From positions 6,193,363-6,257,362 of the forward strand of contig NC_064542.1 in the NCBI RefSeq assembly GCF_023856365.1: a stretch of DNA of 64,000 nucleotides. The letters are read 5' to 3'. Made by a program: the position numbers and the translations under genes. Origin of the DNA: Brienomyrus brachyistius. Lineage: Eukaryota > Chordata > Actinopteri > Osteoglossiformes > Mormyridae. How positions within the stretch are numbered: position 1 is the stretch's first letter; every line of letters starts with the position of its first letter. Below are positions 1-13,717 of this stretch, piece by piece. Below the pieces are notes generated by a model, which saw nothing but the letters and a program-made list of their open reading frames with translations, had not been told where the DNA came from and made no database searches.

Positions 1-322
1 GGTGAGCAGGAATAAGGGGCAGACAGCACGGCTGATAAGTAGGTCAGAAAGCTACAGCCAGCTTGGGAAACAGAGAAACCCGGAGCTACGTGAACCCGAG
101 CGTGGCACCAGCCAGTCCGGCTCAGGGTGCTGCCCAATGACAGCAGCCGCTAGGGCGAGAACGAGGGCGGCACAGGTGTGAAGGCGAAGCAGACGAGGAA
201 GGAACACTGCAGCACCTTCTGTGACGGAGCCGCCCTGTTCGGCGTGAAGGTGAAGTGACATAACTGACAGTCATATTGGTTGGTAGGTAGATTGATTCCT
301 TGTATTGCTGATGTTTGCTCCA

Positions 323-680
323 GTGATGCAGTGCTTACCACTGTGGCCTCACACCTCCGGGAGTGTCCAGTGTTCGAGTCTCCGCCAGGGCTCCATGTGT
401 GTGGAGTTTGCATGTTCTCCCCGTATCATCATGGGGTTTCCTCCACGTACTTTGGTTTCCCCCCAGAGTCCAAAAACATGCTGAGGCTAACTGAAGTTAT
501 CAAATCACCCATAGGTGTGTGTGTGTGCGAGTGACTGGTGTGCGAGTGAATGGTGTGTGTGTGCCCTGCGATGGGTTGGTGCCCCATCCTGGGTTGTTCC
601 CTACCTTGTGCCCATAGTCTCTGAGATTCCCTTAATAGGACAAGTGGTTACAGAAAATGGATGGATGGGTGGATGGATGT
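323..680 (+). mobile_element. tRNA-derived-type fish SINE, diverged copy 1
   Basis: The head has a tRNA-like layout with an A-box-like GCAGTGCTTACCACTG and a B-box-like TGTTCGAGTCTCC. The common fish SINE body follows (GTGTGGAGTTTGCATGTTCT, CCAAAAACATGCTGAGGCTA, CCTGCGATGGGTTGG). The 3' end is a (GGAT)n tail. GATGTTTG occurs on both sides (310-317 and 676-683), consistent with a short target-site duplication. It is the same family as the copy at 60323-60643 and more diverged. Confidence 0.75.
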
Positions 681-1109
681 TTGACCTACTGCAGCAGTGA
701 GCGTACAGCACATCAGTCCATCTTTCTGCCATCAGCATCCCATGGTTCTTATTCGGGGACCGTCATTGCCCTACCCCCCCGGCCGTGTGCCCCCCAGAGG
801 GCTGGCCAGAGGAACGCACATTGATGGCCATCTGTCCATAGGGTTTGCATGTGTTTTTTTACATGGGGATGTACCTGAGGGTTATCAGGTTCTGGCCAGA
901 TTCTCATTACAAAAGGGGAGGACCTGCCTGCCGGTGACACTGAGTCCCACGACACATGACATCAATTTTGACGCAGTGTTGGCTCCATTGATGATGCACT
1001 GCAAAAAAGTTTTCATGATAAATCCTTCATTTGCCATTTGCACAAGTACGAGTACAGGTGCACTGGAACTCTTCCCTTTGCTTACCCCCATCTTACTCTC
1101 TAAAGCTCA

Positions 1110-1195
1110 AAGACTGTTCTGCTGAGGCCAGGTTCGAACTGGCGACCTTTCAGTCACAGGCCCAGAGCTGCTCACCGCATGATTTACGGAATGTC
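1110..1195 (-). mobile_element. tRNA-like SINE head fragment
   Basis: On the minus strand GCGGTGAGCAGCTCTGGGCC is followed by GTCGCCAGTTCGAACCTGGC, a good B-box. It looks like the tRNA-derived head of a SINE. It does not fold as an intact tRNA gene with all arms. Confidence 0.5.
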
Positions 1196-4100
1196 AGTGA
1201 CAGTATCAGTAGATATTTATAGACATGTCTGGGTGTTTTTTGAAGCATAACACAATTCCATGTGTATGCCAAAGCTACCATGCTAATCTGAGAGACAGAA
1301 CAAGCCTGCATTTTGTGTGAATCTCCGTTTAACCAGAAGCCCTGCCGGCCGCCGTGCCTGTGATTACACAGCATTGGTAACGTTACCACCACTCAAGAAA
1401 GAACAGAAAAAGCTCATTAACCCTATTTTGCAGAACAATGCCCTATAGAAATGTGACACCAAACGGATCAGCAGCCTCTGAAAGGGTCCTGGGCCCCTGG
1501 GATGAGGGGGGAACTAGCGTCACTCACCGTTTGGCTGATTTTCACACTTCATTAACAGATGCATAATTTAACCAGGGACAAGTTAAAGAACCTAATTCCA
1601 GACTATTGCACATTGGGGGGGGGGGGGGGGGGTCCCTATGGGCCTCAGCCATCTCTCTCGCACATCCCCAGCGGTGAGGCTTTGGTCTGGGCCAGATCTG
1701 GTCCCTTCTTCTTCCTTTGGGCACTTTCCATGGGAAAGACTGGACCCAATAAAATGCCCTTACTTCTGCAAACTGGGTAGCGGGTGCGTTAGTGTCAGCC
1801 CGACAGAACGGAACCCATGTGCACAGACATCTCCGTCATCCCACGATACCCGGGGGCATGAAAACAGTCGGAAAACACTCGTGCGCCGTCCTGTAACACC
1901 ATCAGCGACTTCAGCAGAGTGTCTGACCCTTCAGTTCACTGCCATCATATTCTGCCGGGAGGAGATAAAGGGACCCCTGCGTTTGTTATTACAACTGCAG
2001 CCTTGATCAGATCAGCATTTACTGCGAACGTATGAATAAATAGAATCCACTACGTTTGAATTAGGCCATTATAACTGGCTTCGGAAAATATAGTCAATTA
2101 CAATGAGAATAAATTTTATGTTCATTTCACTGAAGATAAACTCGCAGGCACACAGGCGCAGTAACTCAGTAGTATGTCAATTAAAATCGCAATTATAAAT
2201 AAAAGGTAGAGAAGCAGAGGCCTTCTTACCCCCCCCCCCCCCCCCCACTTTCTCTTATCATCTTCAAAGGGGGGTTTTTTGGTGTAGCGTGTCAGACGTC
2301 TGCGCCAGTTTGTAGAGCTCAATAGTTACGCCTCTAGCTAAAGAATCTTCTGTTGCAAAGGGTTTATTAACTAATAATAAGGAAGGCTTCAAAGGGACGG
2401 CTTCATGCACCCAGCTGGTGGGAAGAGTACCGTGAAATTCCTGCATGTGGCTCCAATTCACATCATTCTATATGGTTACAAAATATCTGCTACTAAGAAA
2501 TGTGTTGCAGTGCAGGCAACCTGCCGAATGACTGAATTTATGTTCAGTAAAATTTACCAAAAAAAAATTGTTGATGAATTAAGCAGAAAAATGCAGCTGG
2601 TGAATATTTTATTCACCCAAACTTTTCACCCCGTGCTCATAAATTTAAGTGGATTTTCTTTTGAATAATAAATGTCCCCTGCAGGGGAGCTGATCCATAG
2701 CTTTTCATGATTAAATGCTGAAGATCAAAATGCTGATTCTTTGTTTGGAAAAGATGGTTACTGGGGTCTGTTGCTCCACCTTGGCCTGACTGCGATATAA
2801 TCATAGCTTCACCCTACACTTTCTGCATGGATGATGGACTTGGGTGGAGAGCGGGGCTGCATCACAAAACAGGAAGGGGGGCAGTAGTCCTCATCCCGCA
2901 GGAAGGGGGGGCAGTATCACCTTCCTGCAGGAACATGATCACATGCCTCTTTTGAAGAGGACCTGAGCACACTGACCCCCCCAACCCTGCCATTTTTGGA
3001 AACTAGAAGTAATTTGGGAAACTTGGTCCTTAGTGAGATTATTGATTTTTTTCCCCTAACATTCGCACTCTCATTTAAATATGGACGAATAAACGTTTAA
3101 GGACATTGAAGTTTTCCCTAATCGAGGTTTATTGGCTTTGATGTATGTGGTTGTGCAGCTGGGTTTTATTTGGAAACAGTTTGTGTTTAATTTATTGCTT
3201 TTTATATATTGCTCGAATTTTATGTTACAATTAGGAGAAGCATTGCTGAAAAGGTTAAATTATAGTAGCGACAGCAATAGCTGCATATGACGAGACAAAA
3301 ACACACCCTGCTCAATTTCAGGAAGTTCTACTTATCAGAAATAGAGTGAGATGTCATTTTTTTAATCTCCTCTGGAAGACTGCTGATCCCAGTGAAACAG
3401 CAGTGATGCATCAGAGTGGGATGGCTCATTTCACATTGATCTGTAAAGTCATTTTAATTGTGGCTGGGGGGGAGGGGGGGCTACCCACCGTGCCTGTAGA
3501 CTCTGGAACTGTGCTCTGCAGAAGCTAACCTGGAACACTCATTCATTCCTGCAGCCGCTCACACAAATACACACAGACCGGTTACCTTCAAGTTTCTGAA
3601 GGATTCTGGGATGCGTAAGCACACTCCTCACACAGGCCAGTCTGCTTTCACGATCCGGGCTACTCTGCTCTTAAACACGGACCCCCAAGGGGGCCTTAAC
3701 ATGTGTCTGTGACGCCAGGCCTGAGGGAATCACCGCCATCACAACAACCCGGATTTAAGTGCTACAGCACGAGTGGCCAACCACGACAGAGAGGAGCGAG
3801 AGTTGTAACTCACACTTAAGGTTGCTGGGAAGAAGGAGGAGGGGGTGCTGGCCAGGCACAGGACAGCGACTGAACCACAGCATCTCTGTGGCTGTTCCGT
3901 CTGCACCCTGGGTCCATAACACACTAAGAGCTTGACTGATCATGTTACGGGGGGTGGGAGGTGAACAATGGGGCCTTGTGGGACACAGACGCAAGATGTT
4001 TTATGAATGAAAGAATATATCAAAGAGGATATTGTCATCCATTGTCAACCACCTAGGCTGTGTCCCCGTTGCCTGTATCTGTGCCTCACAGTGCGGAGAT

Positions 4101-7100
4101 TCCCGTATGAATATATCTACAAATCCTGACCGCGTCCGAGGGATTACTGAGGTCTGTGCCTAAAACCCCAGATTAATGCAGACCCTTATGTCTCTGTGGG
4201 CTAAGATGCTACGATTCTTTAGCGATTACAGTAGACTGCACTCCACAACTGTCAGCCCGGCCAAGTCTGCTCTAGGAAACGTCGGCACCGAGAGAGACGT
4301 CTGCTGCATGCAAACGAGACAGAACGGTCCGGCACAAACCGATGGAGGGGGCTGTTTGTCTCCATTAAACACAACATCTGCTGGCCTCATTTATATTGTC
4401 ATTTTACCTAACAGAGGATTTGCTCTAAGCCTTGTGCTAAAAGCAGGACCATTTTACCACAGATGTGGGTTCCCCATAATCCCAAATGCAGGCATTGCTG
4501 AGGGTCCGCTCTCTCCCCAGCGCGTCCCTAGACGAGGCTGACTGGTGGAGCCGCTCTCAAGAAGGTGCAGCTGACAGCACAGTGCTGATGTGTGAGCAAG
4601 TTGCTCCACACACCCGGGTCCTGCTCAGTGGTCCAGACTGCAGACCAACAAGAAGACGGTCTTTTTAGTGAAAGACCCGCAGGATACGTAGCCCGGGCCA
4701 TTTAGCTCAGTTCATAAAGAACAGTCGATAGCTAACCAATTAAACTTTATTTCTCTCTAAGTGGCACCATTTCCCCCTAAGCATTATTATTTATATGGGT
4801 TTAGTATTGATACAGAGCTTGCTGTGCAGTATCTGTTTTTATGACCTTGCACAGGGATTGGCTGGATGTTCTTGAGGGACTCGCTCCTTGGGGCATGTTG
4901 TATCAATGCTGGGCTCAATGTCATTATCCTGCCCCACCCCCCCTCCCCCTCCAAACTCAGTGGAACATGGTGCATCAGCCCATTCCCAACCACAGCTGCC
5001 AAGACAAGGATGCAATAAAACAGACCTGTGACAGTCTGCAGACACCACTAAGAGCTCAGCGATTTACAGCGACCTGGTGTCTGGACGTCACCTCATGGTA
5101 AACAGTTGGCTGGTTTGTTTAGGGTCCTGGGTTTCCTCTAAGGGAGTCCTGCTGCTCGAGGGGGGGGGGTTCATAGCCTGTCAGCCTGTGCTGTCCCTAA
5201 TGCGGAATACTTGGGGTCATTGTAAATCAGGATGCAATGATTAAGCACAGAAAGCTGGTGGTGGGGGGGGGGGGGGGGCTGCTCCAGTTTTTACCAGAAT
5301 CCCTCCTGGTATTAAGCTGATCGAGGAGGGAGATGAGTAGGGTTAGGATGGAGGGGATCTATGGACAGCAATGCGATTTCTGCTGTAAGATCCTTTGGGG
5401 TGCTGTGTTTACTCAAAGGCAAAGCATTAATCCACAGTACAGTGGTGCATGAGGGGGATAATGTCAAGAATGACAGATATGTCTGCAGGGAAGAACCAAT
5501 ATGGCCGACATAAAAAACTGAAATTACACCCCTAAAACACATAATCACTCACAGTCTAGACTAACCTACTCCCTGCAATCTACTTATCTATAGCCTGAGA
5601 GGAGAGAGTTAATTTACTAAGTATGTATGTCTGTTTTATTAGTTCTGGGACACAATATCCTACCTCTGGGGCTACCAAACTGCGCAGTAAATTCCAATAA
5701 AGAGAGGATACAATATTGTGAAATGGCTGAATGGAACTGATGCTTGATTACTCGTGACATGGACAATATTATCAAACTAATGGCATCAAACTGACATTGC
5801 AGGATATTAGTACTTCCTTCGCACAAAGTTATGTGTTTCTTTCTCAAACGATGGGTCTCCTAAAAGCTGCTAGACAAGATTGATTTGATAAGTGAAACGC
5901 CTCTTGGCTGTAAGGGACACCTGGGTTCCTGTCAGAGGGTGGTCATCGCAGCCAACTGAGAGGGTTCTGTAAGGAGGCTGACTGTCACAGAAACAGGACC
6001 GGCACATGACCCGGCAAAGCGACGTCTCACAGTGCACAGAAAACTACATGATTCCGTGATACCTGCGGTCGCCCAAAACAGCCTCATGGATCTGTCTCGC
6101 ATGCTTTCGCCTTCTGGATTCGAACACTACCTGCCATTACTTCAACTATTTCCACTCGCAAGTGCCCAAGTGTCATTTCTTGAGATACTTAAGGCCCTAA
6201 CAGCATTAAAAAAAACAGGAATTTCCCATCAGCACATTTATTGCATTTACAAAATAATAAAGTATAATGTATATGCAGCATTTACCATATTAGTAATATT
6301 AGATAATAATTTAACTGTATCCAAAAAGTCTCTAAATGCAGCCATTTTTCTGTGTTGCCTATGAAGAACAAAAGCATTTAACACCTCCCAGAATGCATTG
6401 CGATCCAGACAATATTACTGAAAAAAAGTCATTTAGTGTGCAACTTCCTTGTAGCGTGACATCTAATGCATAAACAAACAAATTAGATGACTGTTTAGCA
6501 CCATGCTACGCTAACGTGGGTATGCTTTGGGGAAAACAGCCAGCATATTTGGCAAGCATTAGGTGGATGTAGGGCTGATCGGTGGCTTTCAATCCATCCA
6601 GCTTGCTGCTCCGCCAGTCTGCACGATGAAGGCCTGCATATCGCCGTAGCGCGCACCGGTTTCAGCGCCCGTCTGAAGCAGCACTAGTAACTGCCAAACC
6701 TTAATTACATCATTTATTTTACAGGTAGTTTTATCCACTCGTTTTTCACACAACACCAAGGGGTAGGAAGGTGATCAGTGGAGTTTGCAGGTTTCAGATA
6801 CTGTTTGTAAGTCGCATTTTCCTCTCGATGAAAGCGAGAGCCAAGCAACTAAGCGATAAGCGAAAAATATTACATGATACACTAATACACGTGTGTATTC
6901 GCACAGCTGGATGTTTCTGGCAGAGGGAAGCCTGCTGTGAGGGAGCGGCTGCTGGTCCATGTTTATAGCCGCTGGAGGCGCTGTGCAGAAACCGGGCCAT
7001 CAGTTGGCCTAATTTAACGAGTTAATTTTAATGCCCACACTCCCCCCAAATCCACCCAACCACGGGCACAAGGATTGCTGTCCCTCCTTTGGGTCTCCAC

Positions 7101-10100
7101 TCCATCAGCACCTGAAGGGTGCATCAACCTTCATACCTGCACCAAGAAGGACAAGAGCAGGCAGTCAGCACAGTCAGCCGCTGCCGCCTCTGCTCAACAA
7201 GAACGGCGGTTCTCCAACGGCAACACATAGGCGGGCGGAGGCCAGAATCGCCGGGTGCGACATAAATAAACTGCGTCTGGTCATTTCTTCGTTGCCGGAC
7301 GTGAGAGTGACATCGCAGACCCTGTTTCCCCTCAGCTGTGTTCTTACCACGGTCGTCTCTTGGAGAATGTGGCTCAGATCACAAGTGGACCAATGAAAAG
7401 CTGGGGGCAGTGGGAGCTGGAGCCAGTGTACCGCGGTAACCACTCATGAGCAGGACTGTGTGCGCCGGCAGCCAAGCAGAGCGGATGAGAACGGGGAAAG
7501 GCACAGCAGAGATAGACTTCCCAAATACTGATCAGTCAGTTGTACATAAAAGTCAATACTTATCTGCGGGGAGGGGGTAGCCTATATTGATTGGGGATTA
7601 TCTGTGGTGACAGTCAATGGTCAATGTCCAAACCCCTATTACAGCTCAGTGAATCCGGGGTGCACTTGCTGTTCATAGTTGAGGGGGCCTGGTAAGACAA
7701 GGCCCTGCTCCATTGGAGTATTGCTCTTTTCTTTGTGTACTGCGCTTGTTTTGGAAGCAACAGAGCATCCCTGAGGTAAGGCATTCATTACCCCTTTCAC
7801 TTCTATAAGCTCATGGCAATTCACCCGGAATGGTCTGCTTCCGGACCATCGATTAGCTCCAAGAAAAGCCAGATTCAGAGAGGGCCCAGAGGACCTCAGT
7901 CCAGTGATCTGCTGCTACACAGCACACAAAACAGTCCTTCCTCTGCAAGCTGGAAAACAAGGGAGAGCTTCAAAAGAGCAGGAACGTTAGGAACTGCTGG
8001 CCAAACCGCATCTCCCTGAAAAGAGCTGAATCTTTTATTCTAGTTTGCTGCCTTAATCTTAGTCTTCGTCGTTCACTCAGTCACACGTTCAGATAAATGG
8101 CCATGCCCGTGTTATCCCAAAGCGGATAAACACACAAAAACAAGCACACGAGCACACAAGAAGGAAATGAACTTCATCCAGTTACAATATTGAACAGCAA
8201 TTTCATTCATTTATGTTAAAAACTTGGGTGGAGGGTGATGCCACCTATTTTTAGAGGCATTACTCCCAGCAGGAGACGCCTCTGCTTCGAAACCTGGCAG
8301 AGAAAGAGCCCGGCCAAGACGTGCCTTTGATTTATGACTGCAATTCCCCTGCAGAGGTTTGCGGGGGCTTTATTTATGCCCATCTCAGCTTTCCCCTTGT
8401 GTGTATAATGTATCCTCCACGGACTCTGCAGCCGGCTCTGAACAGGGGTCCTGCGCAGATGGAGTTCAGCCTCTTGCTGTCTTACTTTCCTCTCCAAGGA
8501 CCCCATCCTGAGCCCAAGTTTAGTTGCATCCACATGGGGGGGGTGTAGTGATGTGTTCTGTCTTGCAGTGTTATCAGTATTATTGTGTGGATCTTCTTTA
8601 CAGGGGCTGGTGGGAGATTTTCTTTCTATTATTGCATCTATTGCACCTGATGTGGGACAATTCTAGCGTAAGGGAGGAAATTTACCCTCAGTGAGGCTGA
8701 GATCAGGGGTCAGTATGGCCCAGCAGCCCATACAGATTTAACATCCAATTCTTGCCCCCACCTAACCTACCCCATCACCCTAAAACACCCCACCACAGCC
8801 CCCAAGCCTCCAAGGCTGCCCAACAGTCAGCCATGCAAACAATTAGGAAATACCAGCAATCTAGCCATGTCTTTCACTTTTTGTGACATATATATAAACA
8901 CACTCATTCAAACACCCCCCCCCCACCACCTCAAGTCTGAAATGATCCTCTGGGGAAATCGGGACCCGGTTCTAGACATGTGATCAAAATAAGCATCAGC
9001 ATTCATTCCCCCGCTGCGGGGCACCGTGCAGGACATATGCGACGCTCAGATTTGCTGCATTTCATCTCCTCCAGGCCAGCAGGAGAGCCTGGCTATGTGC
9101 GCAACCTTCAGGGCCCACAGCCACACTGCTGCGATAACTCAGCTTGAGGGTCACTCTCTTACCATTTGCCTCTGTTAGGTTCCAGCATCTAATCCCTGTC
9201 ACCTTCCCCTTTATGTTTTTCATCGCCATTAATAAACATCAAGCTGCATCTATGTTTCATCGGAAAAGCTATGACACACCTTATAGATAAATGTTCCCCG
9301 TTGAGGTTGGGCAGAATATAAACAATGGCATCTTTCTCCAGTAATGTGCAATGTAGGCTTTTGTTTGACTTTCTAAATCCCGTTTTTTTTTCTACATTTT
9401 GATTACTGAAATATATGAATATATTGAAGATACAGATCCGTATCCTGTCTACATAACCTTTACAGTTCCTGGGTCTGTGACACAGCACCCCAGGGAAGGA
9501 TCAAAAGGCACTCGCATTTCACGACGTGTTTTGGGAATGGCATAAATATTAATGAATTAGAGTCCATAATGGATGGCGCGGGACAGACGCTTTGAGAGGG
9601 GCATTAGACCCCCCCGATGCCGACGGGGACTTTGGCTGAGACGCCCTGAGGTTTTCAAAAGGTCACAAACGCAACGGCTGCCAGCCAGCCACAGATTGCT
9701 CAGGTCAAACGCTGCCGTTTTCGGGGGGTTTACAGGTCTATAAATCAGTGGCCCAAAGAGCAGGCTTTCAGCTCACTGGGCAGCTCGCCACTTTCTGAGG
9801 AGCAGCGTGTGGGAATGCCGCTCAGCTAGCCCTCTGATTGGCCGGGCAGGGAAGCACTGGCTCGACTTGTAGAGAGCTGAGCAAAGAGGTATAAAGTGCA
9901 ACCATTTCGGGTTGTAAGGGGTTGATTTAAGGAAGCAATGGGGCGTTCGCTTTATCGGTGGCATGGAGGATATCTTAGTACTTTTGTATTTTAGTACCTT
10001 TCATTGAAAAGCAAACTATTCTAATCAGAATGCTCTAACAGTAGGTTATGGTAAACCAGGTGACATTACTGTGCAGTTTGTTGAGTGGTTAATCAAAAAC

Positions 10101-11573
10101 ATGACAAAGAATCAGGCTTAGAAATCAGCTGGGTTTCTTTACATTGTCTAATGTCCACCTTTTACTGCCTATTAATCTAAATTCAATGCAGGTGCAGCTC
10201 TCACTGGTATGAATCTCAATCAAAACACCTGCTTGAATGTCACTGGCTGCTGGCTTGTCTAGATACTGGAGACCCACGAGGATCTAATAATGGTGTCACT
10301 AATGGCTTTTTAATGTGCTGTTAGCAATATGTGCTCATAACTGAACATGTGTTTCATTTTTTTAGATTAGCCGGGCATGGCTGTATTTGTTTATTTGTTG
10401 ATAATAATGTCCCACTTTTAAGTTGGGGGGCGAGAGAGTCTGCAGGATGCATTCCAGTAAGAACAAGGCTGCTCATCCGTGCTATGAAATATACAGGAGC
10501 CAGTCTGTAGGGTTTCATTTAGTCACTTGCAGTTAATTGGGAAAAAGGTGCAATAGCATTCTAATGCTGCAGAGTAGGAGGCTACGATTCAGTGTAAAAG
10601 CTGGGCAAGTGTCAGTGATCACTTTAGCCATAACTGACAACCTCCTTTCTGAGGCTGTACGTTGGCATCTTTAGACAAGGCAGATTGACAACCAGATCCG
10701 TGAGCCTTGGAGATGACAGGAAGGGATGGGGAGACGGTAAGTGAGACCAGCAGAGAGGACTGGAGACGAAAAAGAAGTGAATCTGCTATCAGGACAGGAA
10801 TGGGTCAGAGGTGACGGACGGGTCACGATCTGGGCATGTTCACTGTGGCCAAAGGTGGGGATTCATCTTAAATAAGGCTTGGAATGAGGAAAAGGAGCTG
10901 AATGGGCTCCTCATCTGAATCTGCACCGGGGTGTTGGCATGTCTCGTACTTTCGTATGGTATGACGAAATAGTTCATGATAAGGAATCTCAAAACTTATT
11001 ACCAGTTATATAATTTGATCTGTATTTGAAATGAGTGGTCAGTCTTCTCCATCAAAAACAGACACCGTGAAACATATCATGGCTGACATGATATTTTACA
11101 GGAGAAGCCAGACAGCCCACTCTTGGGGGGAGGGGTCCTAGAGAAGGGTGTGTCTCTCTGGGGGGGGAGGGGGGTGTTCAGTCGCTAAGCAAAATGAGGT
11201 TATTCACATGGAAACATAAAGTCTGCTGGCTATAACAGAGCCATCAAACAACTGTCTCCATCTGCTTAATAAATTAGTGTGCCCTAAATATGGGGAGCAG
11301 GGGACTCGCACAGTGCGGAGCAGAGGATGTAGAAGAAAAGGGGGATCATGGTGTCTCACTGCTCTGCTCTGCTCTGCAGCAGGCGGGGCGTGATGTGTGC
11401 CACTTCTTCGGAACACATCGGCTGGAGCTGGTGCCCCTGCGTTAGCCAATAGCTCCCCATTAGCTACCTTACCTGGATCACTCTGAAAATAGAAAAGGCT
11501 TTAGGCTTTCCAGGAACAGGGAGACAGGACTCTAATGAGGCCGATGAATGCTGCCCTGCCACTGAAGAATAGC

Positions 11574-11598
11574 TGTGTGTGTGTGTGTGTGTGTGTGT
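11574..11598 (+). repeat. (GT)n microsatellite
   Basis: About 12 GT units in the presumed ppp2r2b intron. Confidence 0.95.
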
Positions 11599-13647
11599 CT
11601 CCAAATGAAATACCAGGAAGTAAGCTGCTTGAGCTTTTGATCTATGCTCTCATCGGCCCTTTTCCAATTGTGGTGACCTCTCTCTCCGGTCTCATTGTCC
11701 TTTGTGCATCTTTAATGCGCTCATGCATCTTCTTTGTGCGACCAAGGGCTTTGATAAACAGGCCGATCAATCAGAAGGTGGCTCTGGACAGCCAAGTAAA
11801 TCACTGACCCAATTAGGAATCAAAACTGAATGGGTAGCGGGGTCGGAGGGGCGGGGGCCATACGATCGGGCAGACCTAAAGCGGAGGATTGATCGGCGAT
11901 GGGTGATCGCTGCTACCACGGGCCACAGTCTGGTTGGGGTGAAACAGGGCAACTCTCAATGATTTCTGGCTCACTGGACACCTGGAGATAGTTTAACATT
12001 TGTACCTGCTGCGGAGCTCAGAGCTCGTGTCCAGTCAGCTTCCTTAGTGACCCGGCGTCACACGAACAATGCTCTCCTTGTGCCTTCAGCAACAAACCCA
12101 AACTATCACCCCCTACTTTCTTCTGCCTTCCTGAAGCCCCCACCCTCCGGTTGACCGCATTCTTCTCCCACGGTCCCTGTCTAGCCCGAGCCTCAGCTTA
12201 GCCAGAGGCTGCCGGTCGATAACCCATCTCACCCAGGATGGTACCAGAGGCCGAGCGGCAGAACCGGGCTTTTGACGGCAAGGTCAAGAAATCCGCTGTG
12301 GGCAACGTTTCCTTCTGCGCAGGAAAGTGCTGCACTTGGCCTGGCCTGGATTAGGGTGCATAAGGACTGGCACCGGATTCTGCTCATCCCATCTGCTTAG
12401 GTGTTCCACAGTCATGCACTCGGTGCTGTTCCACTCCTATCCCCCCTCGCATAGCTGCCCTTGTCAGTGCCTGCCTGCTCTCCTCTTCAGCTTTATGAAA
12501 GAGGCGGCTTTCTGGAGCATGATTGCTGTGCCTAATTATCAGTCAGGCATGCTGTGCTTTTACATCCCAGTGCATGCAGAAGTGTGCATTTTAAAATAAG
12601 CCCACAGAAGTGTGTCCACTTTTTACTAAATGCGTTTCCTTGATGGATTCCAACAAGGCTGCATTTGAAATCCCTCCCAATATTCACATGGCTTTCATTG
12701 TCCTGTCTACTTGCAAATGGCGGAAAGTATCAGCCCAGAAGCTTAATGCCACCTGGCAGCGCATGGGCACCCTGGTCGCATTCCTAGAAGCAGGGGGCAG
12801 TTAAAGTGCTCCCTCTGTTACATGAGGTTGATGCACCTCTGCGTGTCAATGCAAGTGGTCCGCTATCGCTCAGTGAAACCTGCCAGCTGTCGGCCCATTT
12901 TAATCGACGATAGTGAAGAAGATATATAAGTAATAAGCTAATAATGTATTCCAGCAGCCTACCCGGCTCAGTGAAAAACACGTAAGAAGCACCGCGTTGG
13001 GGGGTTTATACAAGCTTTATAGAGGCACAGTGACGCTGCTGGTTTTATGATTAAGCCGCTTAAAGCTCTCCAGCCCACCGTCATCTACGACCCCGCAGAT
13101 GTAACACCAGAACGCAATTTTCCAAGTGAAATGCGATAAATTGATTTTGACACGTTAGGTTTAACGATTAATAAAAAATGGCCAACTTGTTAATGGGTAG
13201 GTCTTGGGCTAAGCATCTCGCTGGCGCTGACATGGGATCCCCGGGACTTGGCGGCAGGGTGTGTCACGCTTCACCTCCTATTCTCCGCTTATTCTCCTGT
13301 CTCGTTTACCGGTCTCTGATCAACTATTTCACGTATTAATGAATATATTAGACAGCGTCCTCTTGAAATTCAGATTACCTGAAATAATATCTTGTGTATG
13401 ACAGAGGATATTCTGTATTACATATTTAATTCTATTATTATTCGTTTCCGTTAGTACTACACGTTTTAATTAGATATTCTATTTTAGGTACTGCTGCTTA
13501 ACACCATCTTAAATATGTTACTGTCTGGTGAGACGATGCACGTTTTCTAGAATAATTTCGACAACCGCTACGTTCAGCGCAGAGCATCCAGAGAAAGCAT
13601 GACTCCTACATCAGGAATAATGCTTATTAAACAGAAAATCTATTTAC

Positions 13648-13717
13648 CTTCAGTTGCATAGTTGTGGTCGCGAAGGAAGCTGTTGTTGATTTTACGAGTG
13701 TCAATGTCTTCCTCCAT
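13648..13717 (-). CDS. ppp2r2b: ppp2r2b alternative first coding exon, Bβ1 isoform (partial gene)
   Basis: First coding exon of the B55-beta regulatory subunit of protein phosphatase 2A, a neuron-enriched WD40 protein that selects substrates and location for the phosphatase. Read on the minus strand, the ATG is at 13717-13715 and 23 codons follow, starting MEEDIDTRKINNSFLRDH and ending ATE. From family knowledge this is nearly identical to the mammalian Bβ1 N-terminus and close to that of B55-gamma. The exon ends GAA G and is followed by the donor GTAAAT at 13647-13642, leaving phase 1. That phase suits the common exon, which begins ADIIS in all B55 proteins and was not found to the left in this window. 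The upstream side (about 13720-14440) is CpG-rich, as expected of a promoter. Only the N-terminus is present here. Confidence 0.93.

Larger units (their letters stand above)
1..13647. other. Probable ppp2r2b intron (3' of the Bβ1 exon), no coding sequence recognised
   Basis: On the minus strand this lies downstream of all three ppp2r2b first exons and should lead to the common exon (starting ADIIS). No acceptor followed by that sequence was found, so the exon is probably beyond the left edge. Contents seen: a tRNA-derived-type SINE (323-680), a minus-strand SINE fragment (about 1110-1195), poly-G/C runs (1615-1632, 2229-2246, 5263-5278) and a (GT)n run at 11574-11598. The open frames here match no known protein. 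Confidence 0.55.

Noticed and set aside
1110..1195. True tRNA gene
   Set aside because: Only the B-box-like part is well kept; it reads as the head of a SINE, as do the fragments at 57495 and 62370.
3560..3640. Possible further ppp2r2b first exon ending CTTGAAG|GTAACC on the minus strand
   Set aside because: The phase could fit, but the frame lacks an ATG and the peptide resembles no B55 N-terminus.
1..13647. Search for the common ppp2r2b exon (ADIIS...)
   Set aside because: No acceptor followed by this sequence was found by eye on the minus strand; it is probably left of the window.
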